A DNA stretch of 64,000 nucleotides from an uncultured Planctomycetales bacterium (GTDB lineage Bacteria; Planctomycetota; Planctomycetia; Isosphaerales; Isosphaeraceae), in assembly GCA_903926465.1 (NCBI GenBank), contig CAIYJE010000178.1, positions 60,961-124,960 on the forward strand. Direction: 5' to 3'. How positions within the stretch are numbered: position 1 is the stretch's first letter; every line of letters begins with the position of its first letter. The position numbers and the translations under genes are program-made. Shown in pieces: positions 1 to 8,815 of the stretch. The notes under the pieces were generated by a model that ran no database searches, was not told the origin of the DNA, and was given only the letters and a program-made list of their open reading frames with translations.

Positions 1-225
1 AATGGGCACAGGAATCTCGCAAGCGGAAGAGAAGCATGGTCGGAAATAACAGGATCGAGCAGAACGAAACCGAGCCAGCTGTATCCGGGTGATTATCCCT
101 GTCCATTCCGTCCAGCGAGTCTATTCCTATCCTGAGATTCGTGGTCGGATTCTTGAATATGAAAAGGCATGACAGGCCTTGCATCGCCAGGAAACTGGAG
201 ACGTCGGGGTATCAACTTTTGCCAA
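1..225. other. Left-edge stretch without a supportable gene
   Basis: All forward frames stop within the first 140 bases. A frame open from base 3 to a TGA at 90-92 could be the last 29 codons of a gene cut by the window edge, but the piece is too short to recognise. No terminator or repeat was seen. Confidence 0.3.
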
Positions 226-1518
226 TCACTCACTGTCCCCCAGTGAGAGGGCCAGTTTTTCTAGGTCGGCATTGGCCTGGGTGCGAACCTCGGCAAGTGC
301 GCGCTGGGTGGCCGCGCCAATCAGCAGGGCACGCTGCTTCATCTCGCCATTGATCTGCCCCAACCCCAGCCCATCCACCATTTCGAAGATCTTCTTGATC
401 TGGGGATCGGCCTCAAGGTTGCCTGCGGCGTTGGCGGCAAGCTGGGCGGTGGTGACCTGAGCGGTACGTCGGCCGGCCGATTGCCAGGAATCGGGATTGG
501 GGCCCACATTCACCCAGAATTCGGACGTGACCTCGACCCCACTCAGATCCTCGGCCGTTTTCAGTGTGGTGATCACCGCCCCCATGCGACCGGTACCGGC
601 CAGAGTTTTCAAGCGTTCTGCCAGCGGGTCCTTCTGCGCCTGCTGCGGCTTCTGCGCCAGCGAATCATCACCGGTGAGTTCGCGGAGCAAGCGGCCGATA
701 TCGCCAAGCCCACCAGCCCCACCAAGGCCGCCGGCCAGACCCGAAAGACCACCAAGACCACCCAGTCCTCCGAGCGCATTCATATCCATGGCCTGGCCGG
801 TCCCACCATCGGGGATCAGCATCGAGCCGTGCCGAACGAACCAGCCGGCCCGTTCGGTTTTGACCTCTGTCGCCGCACGCTGGAGCCGCCACTGGGGTTC
901 GGTTTGCAGGGGCAGCGGGAGCAGATGGTCAATGGTCACCGGTTCGTCCCCCTGAACGGGGAAGTTCCGGCCTTCCAGAGCCCCCTTCAAGTCGGCTGGC
1001 TGCATGGTCTCGCCCTCACCAAAACCAGCACGCCAGCCCAGCCTGAGCATGCGGAGATTGGCGGCGCTGGCTCGTTCTACCCGGGCCACCTCCTTGCGAT
1101 CGAGCGGCACCATCATCAGCCGGGCAGGGCGGTTTGCGTCCGGCCCACTCAGCCGCTCCACTTCCCCCTGAATCGATTTCAAGAGGGAGTCATTCGCTTC
1201 AACCCCAGCCGCTTTCGAACGATCTTGGCTCCAGACCTTGAGCCTGACCAACCGCTCGGTGGTGGCCTGACGGGAATAAGGCGCCTCAAACCTTTCCCAT
1301 GCTTTGGCATGTTCCGGCAAATTCTTTTCCGCCCAGTCTCGACGTACAATGAACACCAGCTTGCCACGGTCGGACGGGTTGAAAACCTCACCCAGAATCA
1401 CGGTGCCGTCCTTCATGGTCACACGATCGGCCACGCCGGTTGTGATCAGCGGTTTCGCAGGCTTCTGAGGCGCCAGGGTAACCGCCAGCAGTAGCCCCGC
1501 GATCGTCACGTTCACCAT
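226..1518 (-). CDS. Secreted hypothetical protein with Gly/Leu-rich linker
   Basis: A 430-residue protein of unknown function. I chose the ATG at 1518 because it follows an AGGAG ribosome-binding site about 8 bases upstream and gives a short hydrophobic N-terminus (VNVTIAGLLLAVTLA), a plausible signal peptide; the open frame extends further upstream but without a better start. An early segment (TMKDGTVILGEV) resembles planctomycete secreted proteins that begin with a small beta domain. The middle carries a Gly-Leu repeat (LGGLGGLGGL and neighbours), probably a flexible linker, and the C-terminal third is helical with many Ala and Gln. It is transcribed divergently from the peroxidase/pxp operon. 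Export is inferred and no enzyme motif was seen. Confidence 0.7.
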   Translation of the reverse strand: MVNVTIAGLLLAVTLAPQKPAKPLITTGVADRVTMKDGTVILGEVFNPSDRGKLVFIVRRDWAEKNLPEHAKAWERFEAPYSRQATTERLVRLKVWSQDRSKAAGVEANDSLLKSIQGEVERLSGPDANRPARLMMVPLDRKEVARVERASAANLRMLRLGWRAGFGEGETMQPADLKGALEGRNFPVQGDEPVTIDHLLPLPLQTEPQWRLQRAATEVKTERAGWFVRHGSMLIPDGGTGQAMDMNALGGLGGLGGLSGLAGGLGGAGGLGDIGRLLRELTGDDSLAQKPQQAQKDPLAERLKTLAGTGRMGAVITTLKTAEDLSGVEVTSEFWVNVGPNPDSWQSAGRRTAQVTTAQLAANAAGNLEADPQIKKIFEMVDGLGLGQINGEMKQRALLIGAATQRALAEVRTQANADLEKLALSLGDSE

Positions 1519-1676
1519 GAAAGCGCTCCTGCAATGGGAGACGTACGGCAAAGCCTGTCCATGTTCAGTTACTGACCGATACGATAGACGTGGGCGAACC
1601 GGACGCCTGGACCCGGATCTTTTTTGAAGGATACCGGTTTCCCGTTTCAATTATTCTACCGCAGAGGACCACGCCG

Positions 1677-2306
1677 ATGGCACGAATCCGCTGGATCCCT
1701 GAAACCGAAGCTAGCGGCGAGTCGGCTCAGGTCTACGCTGACTGGTTTCAGAACAATCCAGGGCGACCGCGCGTTCCAGACATCCTCAAGTGTTTCAGCC
1801 TCAGGCCCGACTTTTTCCAGGATGTGGTTGGCTTCTCGAACCGGGTCCACTTTTCAGACGGTCATCTGACCCGGCGCCTCAAGGAAATGATTGCCACCTA
1901 CGTCTCTGGCCTCAACCATTGCCCGTACTGAACTGGCTCGCACGCCTTCTTCCTGCAGTTGCAGGAACCCGATGCGCTGGTTCAACAGGCCCTGGCCCAG
2001 GGAAATCTGGATGCCGCCCCGCTTGATAACGCCGAACGCGGACTCATGGAGTTCGTCAGGCTCGTCACCCTGCACGCCTACAAAACCACCGATGACGACG
2101 TTCAGCGTCTCAAAGAACTCGGCTGGACCGATCCCCAGCTTGCCGAATGCGTGTACATTACCGCCCTCTTCGCCTTCTTCAACCGCGTGGCAGACGCCTT
2201 CGGCCTGGAAGACCCCAACTACTTCAAAAGCCCGCCCGTGCCAGGTTCCAGCGCGTCAACCCCCGGAGATGACTCTGACCCAACCTGCAGGGGTAGCCGC
2301 TCATGA
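1677..2306 (+). CDS. AhpD-like peroxidase-related candidate selenoprotein (in-frame UGA = Sec85)
   Basis: Two adjacent open segments in the same frame (1677-1928 and 1932-2306) are separated only by TGA at 1929-1931. Together they make one 209-codon protein of the carboxymuconolactone decarboxylase/AhpD-like family (uncharacterised peroxidase-related type, with C-terminal NRVADAFG). Around the TGA the protein reads C82-P-Y-[UGA85]-T-G-S-H89. The family active site is C-x-x-C-x-x-x-H, so the UGA replaces exactly the second redox Cys. A hairpin 25 bases downstream fits a bacterial SECIS. The ATG at 1677 has AGAGGA 8 bases upstream. The 3' end overlaps pxpB by ATGA (2303-2306), so translation past the UGA would couple to the operon. 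It probably reduces peroxides or disulfides in the cytoplasm. The alternative is a nonsense mutation or sequencing error; the sel genes are not in this window. Confidence 0.75.
1950..1967 (+). promoter_or_regulatory. Candidate bacterial SECIS hairpin
   Basis: A perfect 7-bp stem (TTCCTGC, 1950-1956, with GCAGGAA, 1961-1967) closes a 4-nt loop AGTT (1957-1960). The loop starts 25 bases after the UGA at 1929-1931, and a G lies in its first two positions. From knowledge of the element, bacterial SECIS hairpins place a G near the start of the apical loop, roughly 16-37 bases after the UGA, to bind SelB. The fit is by eye and no folding energy was computed. Confidence 0.6.
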
Positions 2307-2977
2307 CACAGCTTGCACCGTTGGGAGAATTCGCATGGCTGGCGAGGTTTTCAACCGAAGTGGCAGCACAGGCCTGGGCGAGCGCGGCCCGCACAGCCCT
2401 GGAAGCCCAGCCCGCGGCATTTGATGTGGTTCTGGCCTATCAGTCCGTCGCCGTGTTTGCGGATAGCCCTGGCTGCCATCCGGAAACGATCGAAAAACTG
2501 CTGCGCATATTGACACCGGCCAAGCTGGATCATGAACCAGGACCATTGATCCCAGTGCCGGTGCTCTATGATGGGGACGACCTCCCAGACGCGGCCATCC
2601 ACCTGGGCTGCTCGGTTCAAGAGTTGATTGCGTGGCACAGCCAGCCCATTTACACGGTTTACGCGGTGGGCTTTTTACCAGGGTTTCCCTACTGCGGATA
2701 CCTGAGCGATGCCCTGGCGGGGCTTCCCAGGCGAGCCCAACCGCGAACCCGCGTTCCCGCCGGTTCCGTGGCCATTGCAGGGCGCCAGACCGGCATTTAT
2801 CCCCAAGACTCGCCAGGCGGCTGGCACCTGCTGGGCAGGACGCCGCTCACCATTGTGGATCTGGCCGAAACGTTCTTCCCAATCCGGGCCGGCGACCGAA
2901 TCCAGTTCCAGCCGATCAATGCCGCGGAATTCGCGCAGCTCCACGGCCAGCGATTGCAGGTCAACCGACCTTGCTAA
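2303..2977 (+). CDS. pxpB: 5-oxoprolinase subunit PxpB (KipI family)
   Basis: A 224-residue protein with the KipI/PxpB signature: GFLPGFPYCGYL in the middle, then PRRAQPRTRVPAGSVAIAG and the run containing QTGIYPQDSPGGW. With PxpA and PxpC it forms the prokaryotic ATP-dependent 5-oxoprolinase, which opens 5-oxoproline (pyroglutamate), a damage product of glutamine and glutamate, to L-glutamate in the cytoplasm. Length is normal for the family. It begins inside the stop of the AhpD-like gene (ATGA) and pxpA follows 23 bases after its own stop, so the four genes look co-transcribed. Confidence 0.93.
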   Translation: MTQLAPLGEFAWLARFSTEVAAQAWASAARTALEAQPAAFDVVLAYQSVAVFADSPGCHPETIEKLLRILTPAKLDHEPGPLIPVPVLYDGDDLPDAAIHLGCSVQELIAWHSQPIYTVYAVGFLPGFPYCGYLSDALAGLPRRAQPRTRVPAGSVAIAGRQTGIYPQDSPGGWHLLGRTPLTIVDLAETFFPIRAGDRIQFQPINAAEFAQLHGQRLQVNRPC

Positions 2978-3000
2978 ACGAACTCAACCAGGACCTTTCC

Positions 3001-3735
3001 ATGGAATTGCGAATGGATCTGAACGCGGATCTGGGTGAAGGTTGCCCGTGGGACCTGGAGCTTCTGAAACGCGTGACCTCGGCCAGCGTGTGCTGTGGTG
3101 CCCATGCCGGCACTCCTCAAGAAATCCAGGCAACCTTGCAGGCCGCAAAACAGCAAGGGGTGGTAGTGGGAGCCCATCCGGGGTACCCGGACCGGGCCCA
3201 CTTCGGCCGGCGTGAGCAGGCCATAGATCGGCAAGCCGCGCACGCGTTGATCCTTGACCAAGTGAAGCAGTTGGCGGCCTGGGCAACCCCGCTGGGAGTC
3301 AAGATCCAGTTCCTCAAGCCGCACGGAGCGCTTTACAACCAGGCCCAGGTCAATCCCGAGATTGCCGCCGGAGTCGTAGAGGCGGCCGGGAACCTGGACC
3401 TGCCCGTGCTGGGCTTGCCCGGCTCGTACGTAGCGGCTGAGTCTCAGAAACAGGGTGTGCGGTTCCTCGCCGAGGGCTTTGCGGACCGGCGTTACACCGC
3501 CGAGGGACGCCTGGCTCCGCGCACAGAGCCTGGCTCTGTGCTGGAAGGCCCCAGAGAAATATCCACCCAAGTGGAACGGCTGATCCAGCAAGGAATCGAC
3601 ACGCTTTGCATCCACGGAGATACCCCCGGCGCGGTCCGTTTAGCCGACGTGGTCCGGACTGCGGCGCAGGCGGCCGGTGCCAAGATCTTGCCGTTTCTCA
3701 CACAAGTACCCGACCTGGGAACCTCAACGCCATGA
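3001..3735 (+). CDS. pxpA: 5-oxoprolinase subunit PxpA (LamB/YcsF family)
   Basis: A 244-residue protein opening with the family hallmark DLNADLGEGCPWD, followed by SVCCGAHAGTP and GVVVGAHPGYPDR; later KPHGALYNQ and the C-terminal CIHGDTPGA are also typical. PxpA is the LamB/YcsF metal-binding TIM-barrel-like subunit of the PxpABC 5-oxoprolinase. The ATG at 3001 is chosen over the much longer open frame because family members start a few residues before DLNADLGE; the upstream part of that frame is a shadow of pxpB. It ends with an ATGA overlap into pxpC. Confidence 0.95.
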   Translation: MELRMDLNADLGEGCPWDLELLKRVTSASVCCGAHAGTPQEIQATLQAAKQQGVVVGAHPGYPDRAHFGRREQAIDRQAAHALILDQVKQLAAWATPLGVKIQFLKPHGALYNQAQVNPEIAAGVVEAAGNLDLPVLGLPGSYVAAESQKQGVRFLAEGFADRRYTAEGRLAPRTEPGSVLEGPREISTQVERLIQQGIDTLCIHGDTPGAVRLADVVRTAAQAAGAKILPFLTQVPDLGTSTP

Positions 3736-4709
3736 GTTCGGGTTTCCGGATCGAAAAACCTGGGCTTTTCACCACGGTCCAGGATGCCGGCCGACCGGGA
3801 TACCGCGGACTGGGAGTACCGGTTGCCGGTGCCGCCGATCGCCCGTCACTGGCGCTGGCCAATGCGCTGGCAGGCAACTTGGAGGGCACCGCGGCCCTGG
3901 AACTGACTCGCCTTGGTCCAACAATCGTGGCCCTGGGACCAATTTATGTTGCCTTGGCCGGAGCCCCTATTGAGGCCCGACTTGAGTTTGCCAGCGGGCA
4001 AACCCGCAAACTACCACCCAGCGGAGCCACACCCCTGCGCACCGGTGACCGCCTGATCACGGGCGCCATCTCCAGCGGTTGCCGCTCTTATCTGGCGATC
4101 CACGGCGGGATCGAGGCGCCCCTTATCCTTGGCAGTCGCTCAAGCGAACAAGCACTCAAGGCCGGCAGCGAATTTTCCTCACGGCCCGCCATCGGCCCCG
4201 TACTGCATCTGGAGCCAGAGCGTGGCCACCAGCCGTTTGCAGATCCCCCAGAAATCCGGTTCATCTCCGGCCCAGACCATCGGGCGGTACAGCATCCACC
4301 CCTGGACCAACAAATTTGGACTATCGGACGGGAGTGGAGCCGGATGGGGATCTCACTGGAGAGTGTTGGCGATCTGAACCAAGGGCATTACCCAATTGAA
4401 CCGAATCGAACCTCCGCGCCGGTCGCTCCTGGTTCCATTCAGTGGACCGGTTCACGCTGGCTGTTACTCGGTGTGGCCGGCGGAACCATGGGGGGATACC
4501 CCCATGTTGGGCAAGTCCTTGGCACCGATCTCGACCAACTGGCTCAGCACCCGCCCGGCCAGCGGATCAGGCTGGTTCGAACCACGGTTGAGAACGCCCG
4601 TGCAATCGATCACGACAACCGTACCCGTGTTCTGCAACGATGCATGATCATACGAACCAAAAGCTTGTCGGAAATTCGCTTAGGAGAGGTTCCAGAACGA
4701 CATTCGTAA
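3732..4709 (+). CDS. pxpC: 5-oxoprolinase subunit PxpC (KipA, biotin-dependent carboxyltransferase-like)
   Basis: A 325-residue protein of the KipA/AHS2 family with FRIEKPGLFTTVQDAGRPGY at the start, GVPVAGAADRPS shortly after, and the C-terminal GGTMGGYPHVGQVLGTDLDQL motif. PxpC pairs with PxpB to form the kinase/carboxyltransferase-like half of 5-oxoprolinase. The start overlaps the pxpA stop (ATGA, 3732-3735), implying translational coupling. About 25 residues past the conserved core look poorly conserved. A terminator lies about 80 bases after the stop. Confidence 0.94.
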   Translation: MSSGFRIEKPGLFTTVQDAGRPGYRGLGVPVAGAADRPSLALANALAGNLEGTAALELTRLGPTIVALGPIYVALAGAPIEARLEFASGQTRKLPPSGATPLRTGDRLITGAISSGCRSYLAIHGGIEAPLILGSRSSEQALKAGSEFSSRPAIGPVLHLEPERGHQPFADPPEIRFISGPDHRAVQHPPLDQQIWTIGREWSRMGISLESVGDLNQGHYPIEPNRTSAPVAPGSIQWTGSRWLLLGVAGGTMGGYPHVGQVLGTDLDQLAQHPPGQRIRLVRTTVENARAIDHDNRTRVLQRCMIIRTKSLSEIRLGEVPERHS

Positions 4710-4790
4710 CGAAATTTAATAACTGGACTTGACTTGAACCAATAAGGAGAATCCTCTGAAACGACTTGGTCTGGTAACATGACCAGAGTC

Positions 4791-4817
4791 CTCAGCGGGC
4801 CGGACCGCTGAGTTTTT
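4791..4817 (+). terminator. Intrinsic terminator after the pxp operon
   Basis: Perfect 8-bp stem CTCAGCGG (4791-4798) / CCGCTGAG (4805-4812) with a 6-nt loop, followed at once by TTTTT (4813-4817). It is on the coding strand, downstream of pxpC and just before the next small gene, so it ends the four-gene operon. Confidence 0.85.
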
Positions 4818-4838
4818 CTGTCTGATTCTGGAGAGGAA

Positions 4839-5075
4839 ATGCACGGCAAGATTTGTAACTCCGATGATGACGCCGCCGTCGCTCGGCTGCGTGAGACCTT
4901 GAACTCTCTGGGTGCAGAGGTCGCCGAAGAAGGGTGGGCCCTGGGCCTGGATGTTTACTGTCTGCGGATTGACTCGGAAGAAGTGACGATCCAGTCCGAT
5001 GGCTGGGCGATTGACATCGAAGGGCCAGAAGGCCTGGTCAACCGCATCAAGACCGCGGTTGCGGCCGGCGCCTGA
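4839..5075 (+). CDS. Small acidic hypothetical protein
   Basis: A 78-residue soluble protein with no recognised domain. It is acidic, has two Cys residues (C6 and C41) and ends in an amphipathic helix (GLVNRIKTAVAAG). The ATG at 4839 is preceded by GAGAGGA with only about 1-2 bases of spacing, which is unusually tight; an ATG 24 bases downstream is an alternative. The gene starts right after the pxp terminator, so it either has its own promoter or depends on read-through. Coding character (codon-position GC bias, acidic pattern) looks real but the function is unknown. Confidence 0.55.
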   Translation: MHGKICNSDDDAAVARLRETLNSLGAEVAEEGWALGLDVYCLRIDSEEVTIQSDGWAIDIEGPEGLVNRIKTAVAAGA

Positions 5076-5491
5076 TCTTGTGGTTGAATGGCTCAAATTC
5101 GAGCAAAAGATCACCTGCACAGGACCAAGCAACGCCCTTCCGTCTGGGTTCAGCTATGCAACCATGACGGCGATCCTCTCTCTACCTGGCGCATCCTCCC
5201 CGGTGCGCGGGTTGTCGCCTATCAGGCAACGGCGTGAATTGCGAAGAAACGATGCCGGTTCCGGCTCAGCCATTATGAACGCTAGCCGCAGGCAATTCGA
5301 AGTGATGAATTCGTTCTTGGTCATCAGGAATTCCGTGGGCCCTACCACGTTCTACTGGTGCTTCCATCAGGCGACAGAGCCACCGACCAACGTGCGGTGG
5401 TGGTAAAGCGGGCCAGCAGGCAATCCAAACGGCCCTGAAATGGCTCAATACCGGCACCATCATCCGAACAACCGGCGGTTAGGCCTCGGAT
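5076..5491. other. Intergenic region between convergent genes
   Basis: This separates the small forward gene from the porin gene on the reverse strand. Short open frames here have no ribosome-binding site or recognisable content. I see no strong hairpin with a T-run and no repeat. Confidence 0.4.
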
Positions 5492-7090
5492 TCAGAACGA
5501 GGTCGAGATCTGAGTGCGGAGCAAGAAGCCAGTCTGGCCGGCCACGTAGCCGGTTCGGTTCTGATCGGCCGGCGATTGATCCAGCCAGGTCGTATCGAAC
5601 GTGTATCTCAGGTTGTTCTTACCTTTAAGCGGAAACCAGTTGAAACCAGCGCCAATTTCGCTGCCAGTCCCATAATGTCCCGTCACATACGACGATCGCC
5701 CATACACTTCCAAGACCTGGGGCAAGATGTAGTATCCGCCCTGAAGTACGCCACCCGTGGCCGATGTGGAACGGATCGGCAGGGGACCGTCGGCCTTCAA
5801 GCTCAGCAAGTTCTGAAGGTAGACCTCGGTTGAGAGGCTCAAGCCGCGATATTTGAAGGCCGCATCGATCGCCAGCAGCGAGAGATCGTACTGCTGCAAG
5901 GTTCTACCCGGGGCAAATGCGTTGGCCGCGGTGATGATGGTGCCGTCCGAAAGCCGGATCGCCGAGTTCTCGACCGCATCGCTGGTAGACTGACTGCCAT
6001 TCCCGATGTCGTAGGTATAGCTGCTACCCAGCCGGAGCGCAGGATCTTTGTGGTTCTCGATGTCGGTATAGCCAGGGCCGAACTCACCCCAGGGCTCCCA
6101 CCAGGCCGAACCCGACCAGCAAAAACGGTTATTGAGCTGGTTCGGCCGCAGGTTCAGAGTGTTGAACCCGTTGGAAAGCATGGCGTGGTAATAGACCTTG
6201 TCCAGCGGCTCGCCCGTGAACCAGATTCCCTGGCTCAAGCTCGGCCGGAAAAACGTGGTTGCCATCGACCGGTCTGGTCCTTCCTGACCGACCCACGAAC
6301 TACTCAGCCACTCACGCGAACCGGGCACCTTGTTCTGGCCCACCGAAACCTCAAACGCCCGGCTAAACCGATAGCTTAGCGCGTAGGCCCGAAACCCGAT
6401 CGGGTTGCTGGTCACCGTGTTGTAATCAATATTCAGCAGGTACGAGAGCTTGGGTAAAAACGCAGCACCAGAGAAGATCAAACGACCCCGCGGAATCTGA
6501 AAATTGCTGCCGCTATAAATTGGATGGTCAACGCCCGCGCTATCGGTCCAGGCGTTGGCCCCTCGCACAAATCCCATATACCGGAACGTGTTCTGGTTGT
6601 TGACCTTCATGGAGAACGGCGATTCATCCAGATTGTCTGGCACCACCACAAAGCCGTGGTCATACCCCAGGCTGTACTGGTGAAGCAGCCTGCGGTACTC
6701 CGTAGGCGGCGTGGCCGGCGGAATCGACCAACCGTCTGGAACCGGCGGTACCCCCCAAAGCGGGTCAATGTCCGTGATTTCAGGCTCTGGCAGGGCCGAC
6801 TCAACCCCTGGTAATCCAGCCGAAGGGACAGTTGGAGCTAATAACCCATTCGGAGCAGAGGGCTGAGCAGCCACCGAACCACCCACACTCAACTGCCCTT
6901 GAAGAACTCGTACCTCCTCAGACAGCCTGCGATTTTCATCGACCACCGATTGCAGCATCCGCTCCAGTCGCTCAATCCGCGCACCATCACTGCCCGGAGC
7001 TGCGTCCGCCATCTGTGCGCGCGCAACCCCGCCCAGCCCTGGCAAAACCAGCGCCAGCATCAGCAGGTAGCAGCGATCCGCACAAACCAT
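5492..7090 (-). CDS. OprO/OprP-type phosphate-selective porin-like outer-membrane protein
   Basis: A 532-residue exported protein. Residues 1-25 form a signal peptide (LLMLALVLPGLGG, then ARAQ). Residues about 36-66 are a short coiled coil (RIERLERMLQ...ENRRLSEEVRVLQGQL), a usual N-terminal trimerisation segment in this porin family. The rest is a beta-barrel pattern with alternating aromatic strands, FNWFPLKGKNNLRYTFD near the end and an F at the C-terminus (ISTSF), as in outer-membrane porins. The substrate is unknown; phosphate or polyphosphate is only the family precedent. It is divergent from the following lipoprotein gene. Confidence 0.82.
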   Translation of the reverse strand: MVCADRCYLLMLALVLPGLGGVARAQMADAAPGSDGARIERLERMLQSVVDENRRLSEEVRVLQGQLSVGGSVAAQPSAPNGLLAPTVPSAGLPGVESALPEPEITDIDPLWGVPPVPDGWSIPPATPPTEYRRLLHQYSLGYDHGFVVVPDNLDESPFSMKVNNQNTFRYMGFVRGANAWTDSAGVDHPIYSGSNFQIPRGRLIFSGAAFLPKLSYLLNIDYNTVTSNPIGFRAYALSYRFSRAFEVSVGQNKVPGSREWLSSSWVGQEGPDRSMATTFFRPSLSQGIWFTGEPLDKVYYHAMLSNGFNTLNLRPNQLNNRFCWSGSAWWEPWGEFGPGYTDIENHKDPALRLGSSYTYDIGNGSQSTSDAVENSAIRLSDGTIITAANAFAPGRTLQQYDLSLLAIDAAFKYRGLSLSTEVYLQNLLSLKADGPLPIRSTSATGGVLQGGYYILPQVLEVYGRSSYVTGHYGTGSEIGAGFNWFPLKGKNNLRYTFDTTWLDQSPADQNRTGYVAGQTGFLLRTQISTSF

Positions 7091-7405
7091 GGCTCAATCA
7101 CTCTCCCGGGGCAGCATGCGCAGCCTGGCATACCACCTCCTTTTTGATCGGCAACCCCCTGCCGGTGGGATGAATGATCCCGATTCTTCCCGATCTGCTG
7201 GAAACCCGGATTGACGGCCCAACTCCCGACTGGCCTGGGGTGGGCCCGGGCTAATCGACCACACACACCCATGCACACATGGTTCGCGATCCCTGACTGA
7301 GCTTGCCCGTTTTCCCCTGATCCGCTACTTACTCACAGACCCAGCGGCTGCAAAGGATTGCATCGGTGGCTCATAAGGCTCGAACACCAGGAGGGGGGAG
7401 CTTCG
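7091..7405. other. Divergent promoter region
   Basis: 315 bases between the divergently transcribed porin and lipoprotein genes, presumably holding both promoters. The only clear signal is the purine-rich ribosome-binding site GAGGGGGGAG at 7391-7400 for the forward gene. No gene or repeat was seen. Confidence 0.4.
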
Positions 7406-8671
7406 ATGGCGATGGACCTGCACGCACGTCGGCTCATCCAGAGTAGCCTGATTCTCGGCTGTGCGCTGTTCTCGGGATGCCGCTGGATCCCCTTGCAACG
7501 CTCGGATTCCAAGCTGGATTCGCTCCAGATCCCCAGCCCAGCTGCAAATGCCGTTGACCATGCACCCCCGCCGGTCCCTCTCGACCTGACCGGAAGTGAA
7601 ACACAAGTTTCGCCCAAGCTTCAACCGCTGGCCAACTCGGATCAACTGGCCGCCGAGATTCCCACGGCCACACCGCTGCTTGACCAAGCCTACACCAAGG
7701 CCATGGCCATTCAGTCGGCCGCATTCGAGGAAGCGCACCCGATCAAGACCGAGGTTCGTACGGTGGCCGTGGAACTTACTCAGCCGTTGATGTCGCCCGC
7801 CACCCAACCTGCTCCCAAGGTTGATCCGGGCATTATCCAGGCTGTGGCCCCTGCGCCGGTGTTAGTCAAGGGAAAGCCGGCGGTGGCCCCGCCGAACAGC
7901 GAACTGGCCAGCACCCTCGAACTGCCGACGACCAGCCCTGCAGTTGGAACCGAACCTGAGCCGGCCCCAGAGCGACCGCACACGCCGATCCCAATCCCAG
8001 CCCTGACTGCACAATCGCCGGACGCACGCTGGCAAGACGAGATCCAGACCCTGCTGACCTTGGCCCGCGAACAGGCGGTCAAAGAAAACGAGAAGGGCCA
8101 ACCCGGCCTGTGGTCGGCCCGCGAGCAGTTACTCGCACGCCTCACCGCGTCTGATCAATCGACCTGGCAAACGGTTCTAGAAGCTCTGGCCGAACCCACG
8201 AGCGCGGCCGAGAGTACGCCTGAACCGAGCGTAGAAACCGCCTCACCCCAACCGCCAGCGGAACTGCCGGCCCAGCCGAAACTGTCGGTTGTCTCGCTAG
8301 CCTTCTGCCGCAAGGTTGACGGGTTCGGCAACTTTGAACCGCTGGCCGCAAGTGCCCTCAAGCCGGGGAAACCGGTCGGACTTTACTGGGAAGTGGAAGG
8401 TTTGGTTGCCAAGTCAGACGCTACGGGCCACCACACCCGGTTAGGCTCGGCCATTGAGGTCGTGGATGATTCCGGCACTCTGGTCTGGTCAAGCCACCTG
8501 GGTCAGGCTGAAGATTCTTGCCGCCGCCCGCGCCGGGATTATTTCGTGAATACCAGGCTAACCCTTCCGGAAAACCTGAAACCCGGAACCTATCAGCTCC
8601 GCCTGAAACTGGAAGACCTGATTGGCAAGCATGAGGCCACCGACGTTCTCTCCTTCACCATCGTGCCCTGA
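7406..8671 (+). CDS. Lipoprotein of unknown function with C-terminal beta domain
   Basis: 421 residues. The ATG at 7406 follows GAGGGGGGAG at the right spacing. The N-terminus is a lipoprotein signal (ILGCALFSGC, lipobox Cys about residue 25). A long Pro/Ala/Glu-rich low-complexity linker follows, with a helical segment about residues 210-270. The last 140 residues look like a folded beta domain (LSVVSLAFCRKVDGFGNFEP, then GLYWEVEGL and GTYQLRLKLEDLIGKHEAT), which resembles planctomycete domains that describe a ligand or load-bearing beta sandwich. Probably tethered to a membrane and facing the periplasm. Function unknown. Confidence 0.7.
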   Translation: MAMDLHARRLIQSSLILGCALFSGCRWIPLQRSDSKLDSLQIPSPAANAVDHAPPPVPLDLTGSETQVSPKLQPLANSDQLAAEIPTATPLLDQAYTKAMAIQSAAFEEAHPIKTEVRTVAVELTQPLMSPATQPAPKVDPGIIQAVAPAPVLVKGKPAVAPPNSELASTLELPTTSPAVGTEPEPAPERPHTPIPIPALTAQSPDARWQDEIQTLLTLAREQAVKENEKGQPGLWSAREQLLARLTASDQSTWQTVLEALAEPTSAAESTPEPSVETASPQPPAELPAQPKLSVVSLAFCRKVDGFGNFEPLAASALKPGKPVGLYWEVEGLVAKSDATGHHTRLGSAIEVVDDSGTLVWSSHLGQAEDSCRRPRRDYFVNTRLTLPENLKPGTYQLRLKLEDLIGKHEATDVLSFTIVP

Positions 8672-8815
8672 ACGGCTTGGGGGGGAATGCTCCAGGCGGC
8701 TCGACCCAAATTGTGGTCGATAATCTGCCCGATTGCTTGAGATGGCCGGCTGACGACTGCACAATACACTTAACACCTTGACAGCCAACCGATCTCGTGC
8801 CGGAGATGTCGGTTC

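Noticed and set aside
3..92. 3' end of a gene cut by the left edge
   Set aside because: Only 29 codons, no recognisable sequence and other frames are equally open.
481..1494. Long forward frame opposite the first gene
   Set aside because: Mirror image of the GC-biased reverse-strand gene, without a ribosome-binding site or family resemblance.
1929..1931. TGA as a simple nonsense mutation making the AhpD-like gene a pseudogene
   Set aside because: Not excluded, but less likely: the stop replaces precisely the catalytic second Cys, both halves keep family sequence, a SECIS-like hairpin follows and the 3' end couples to pxpB.
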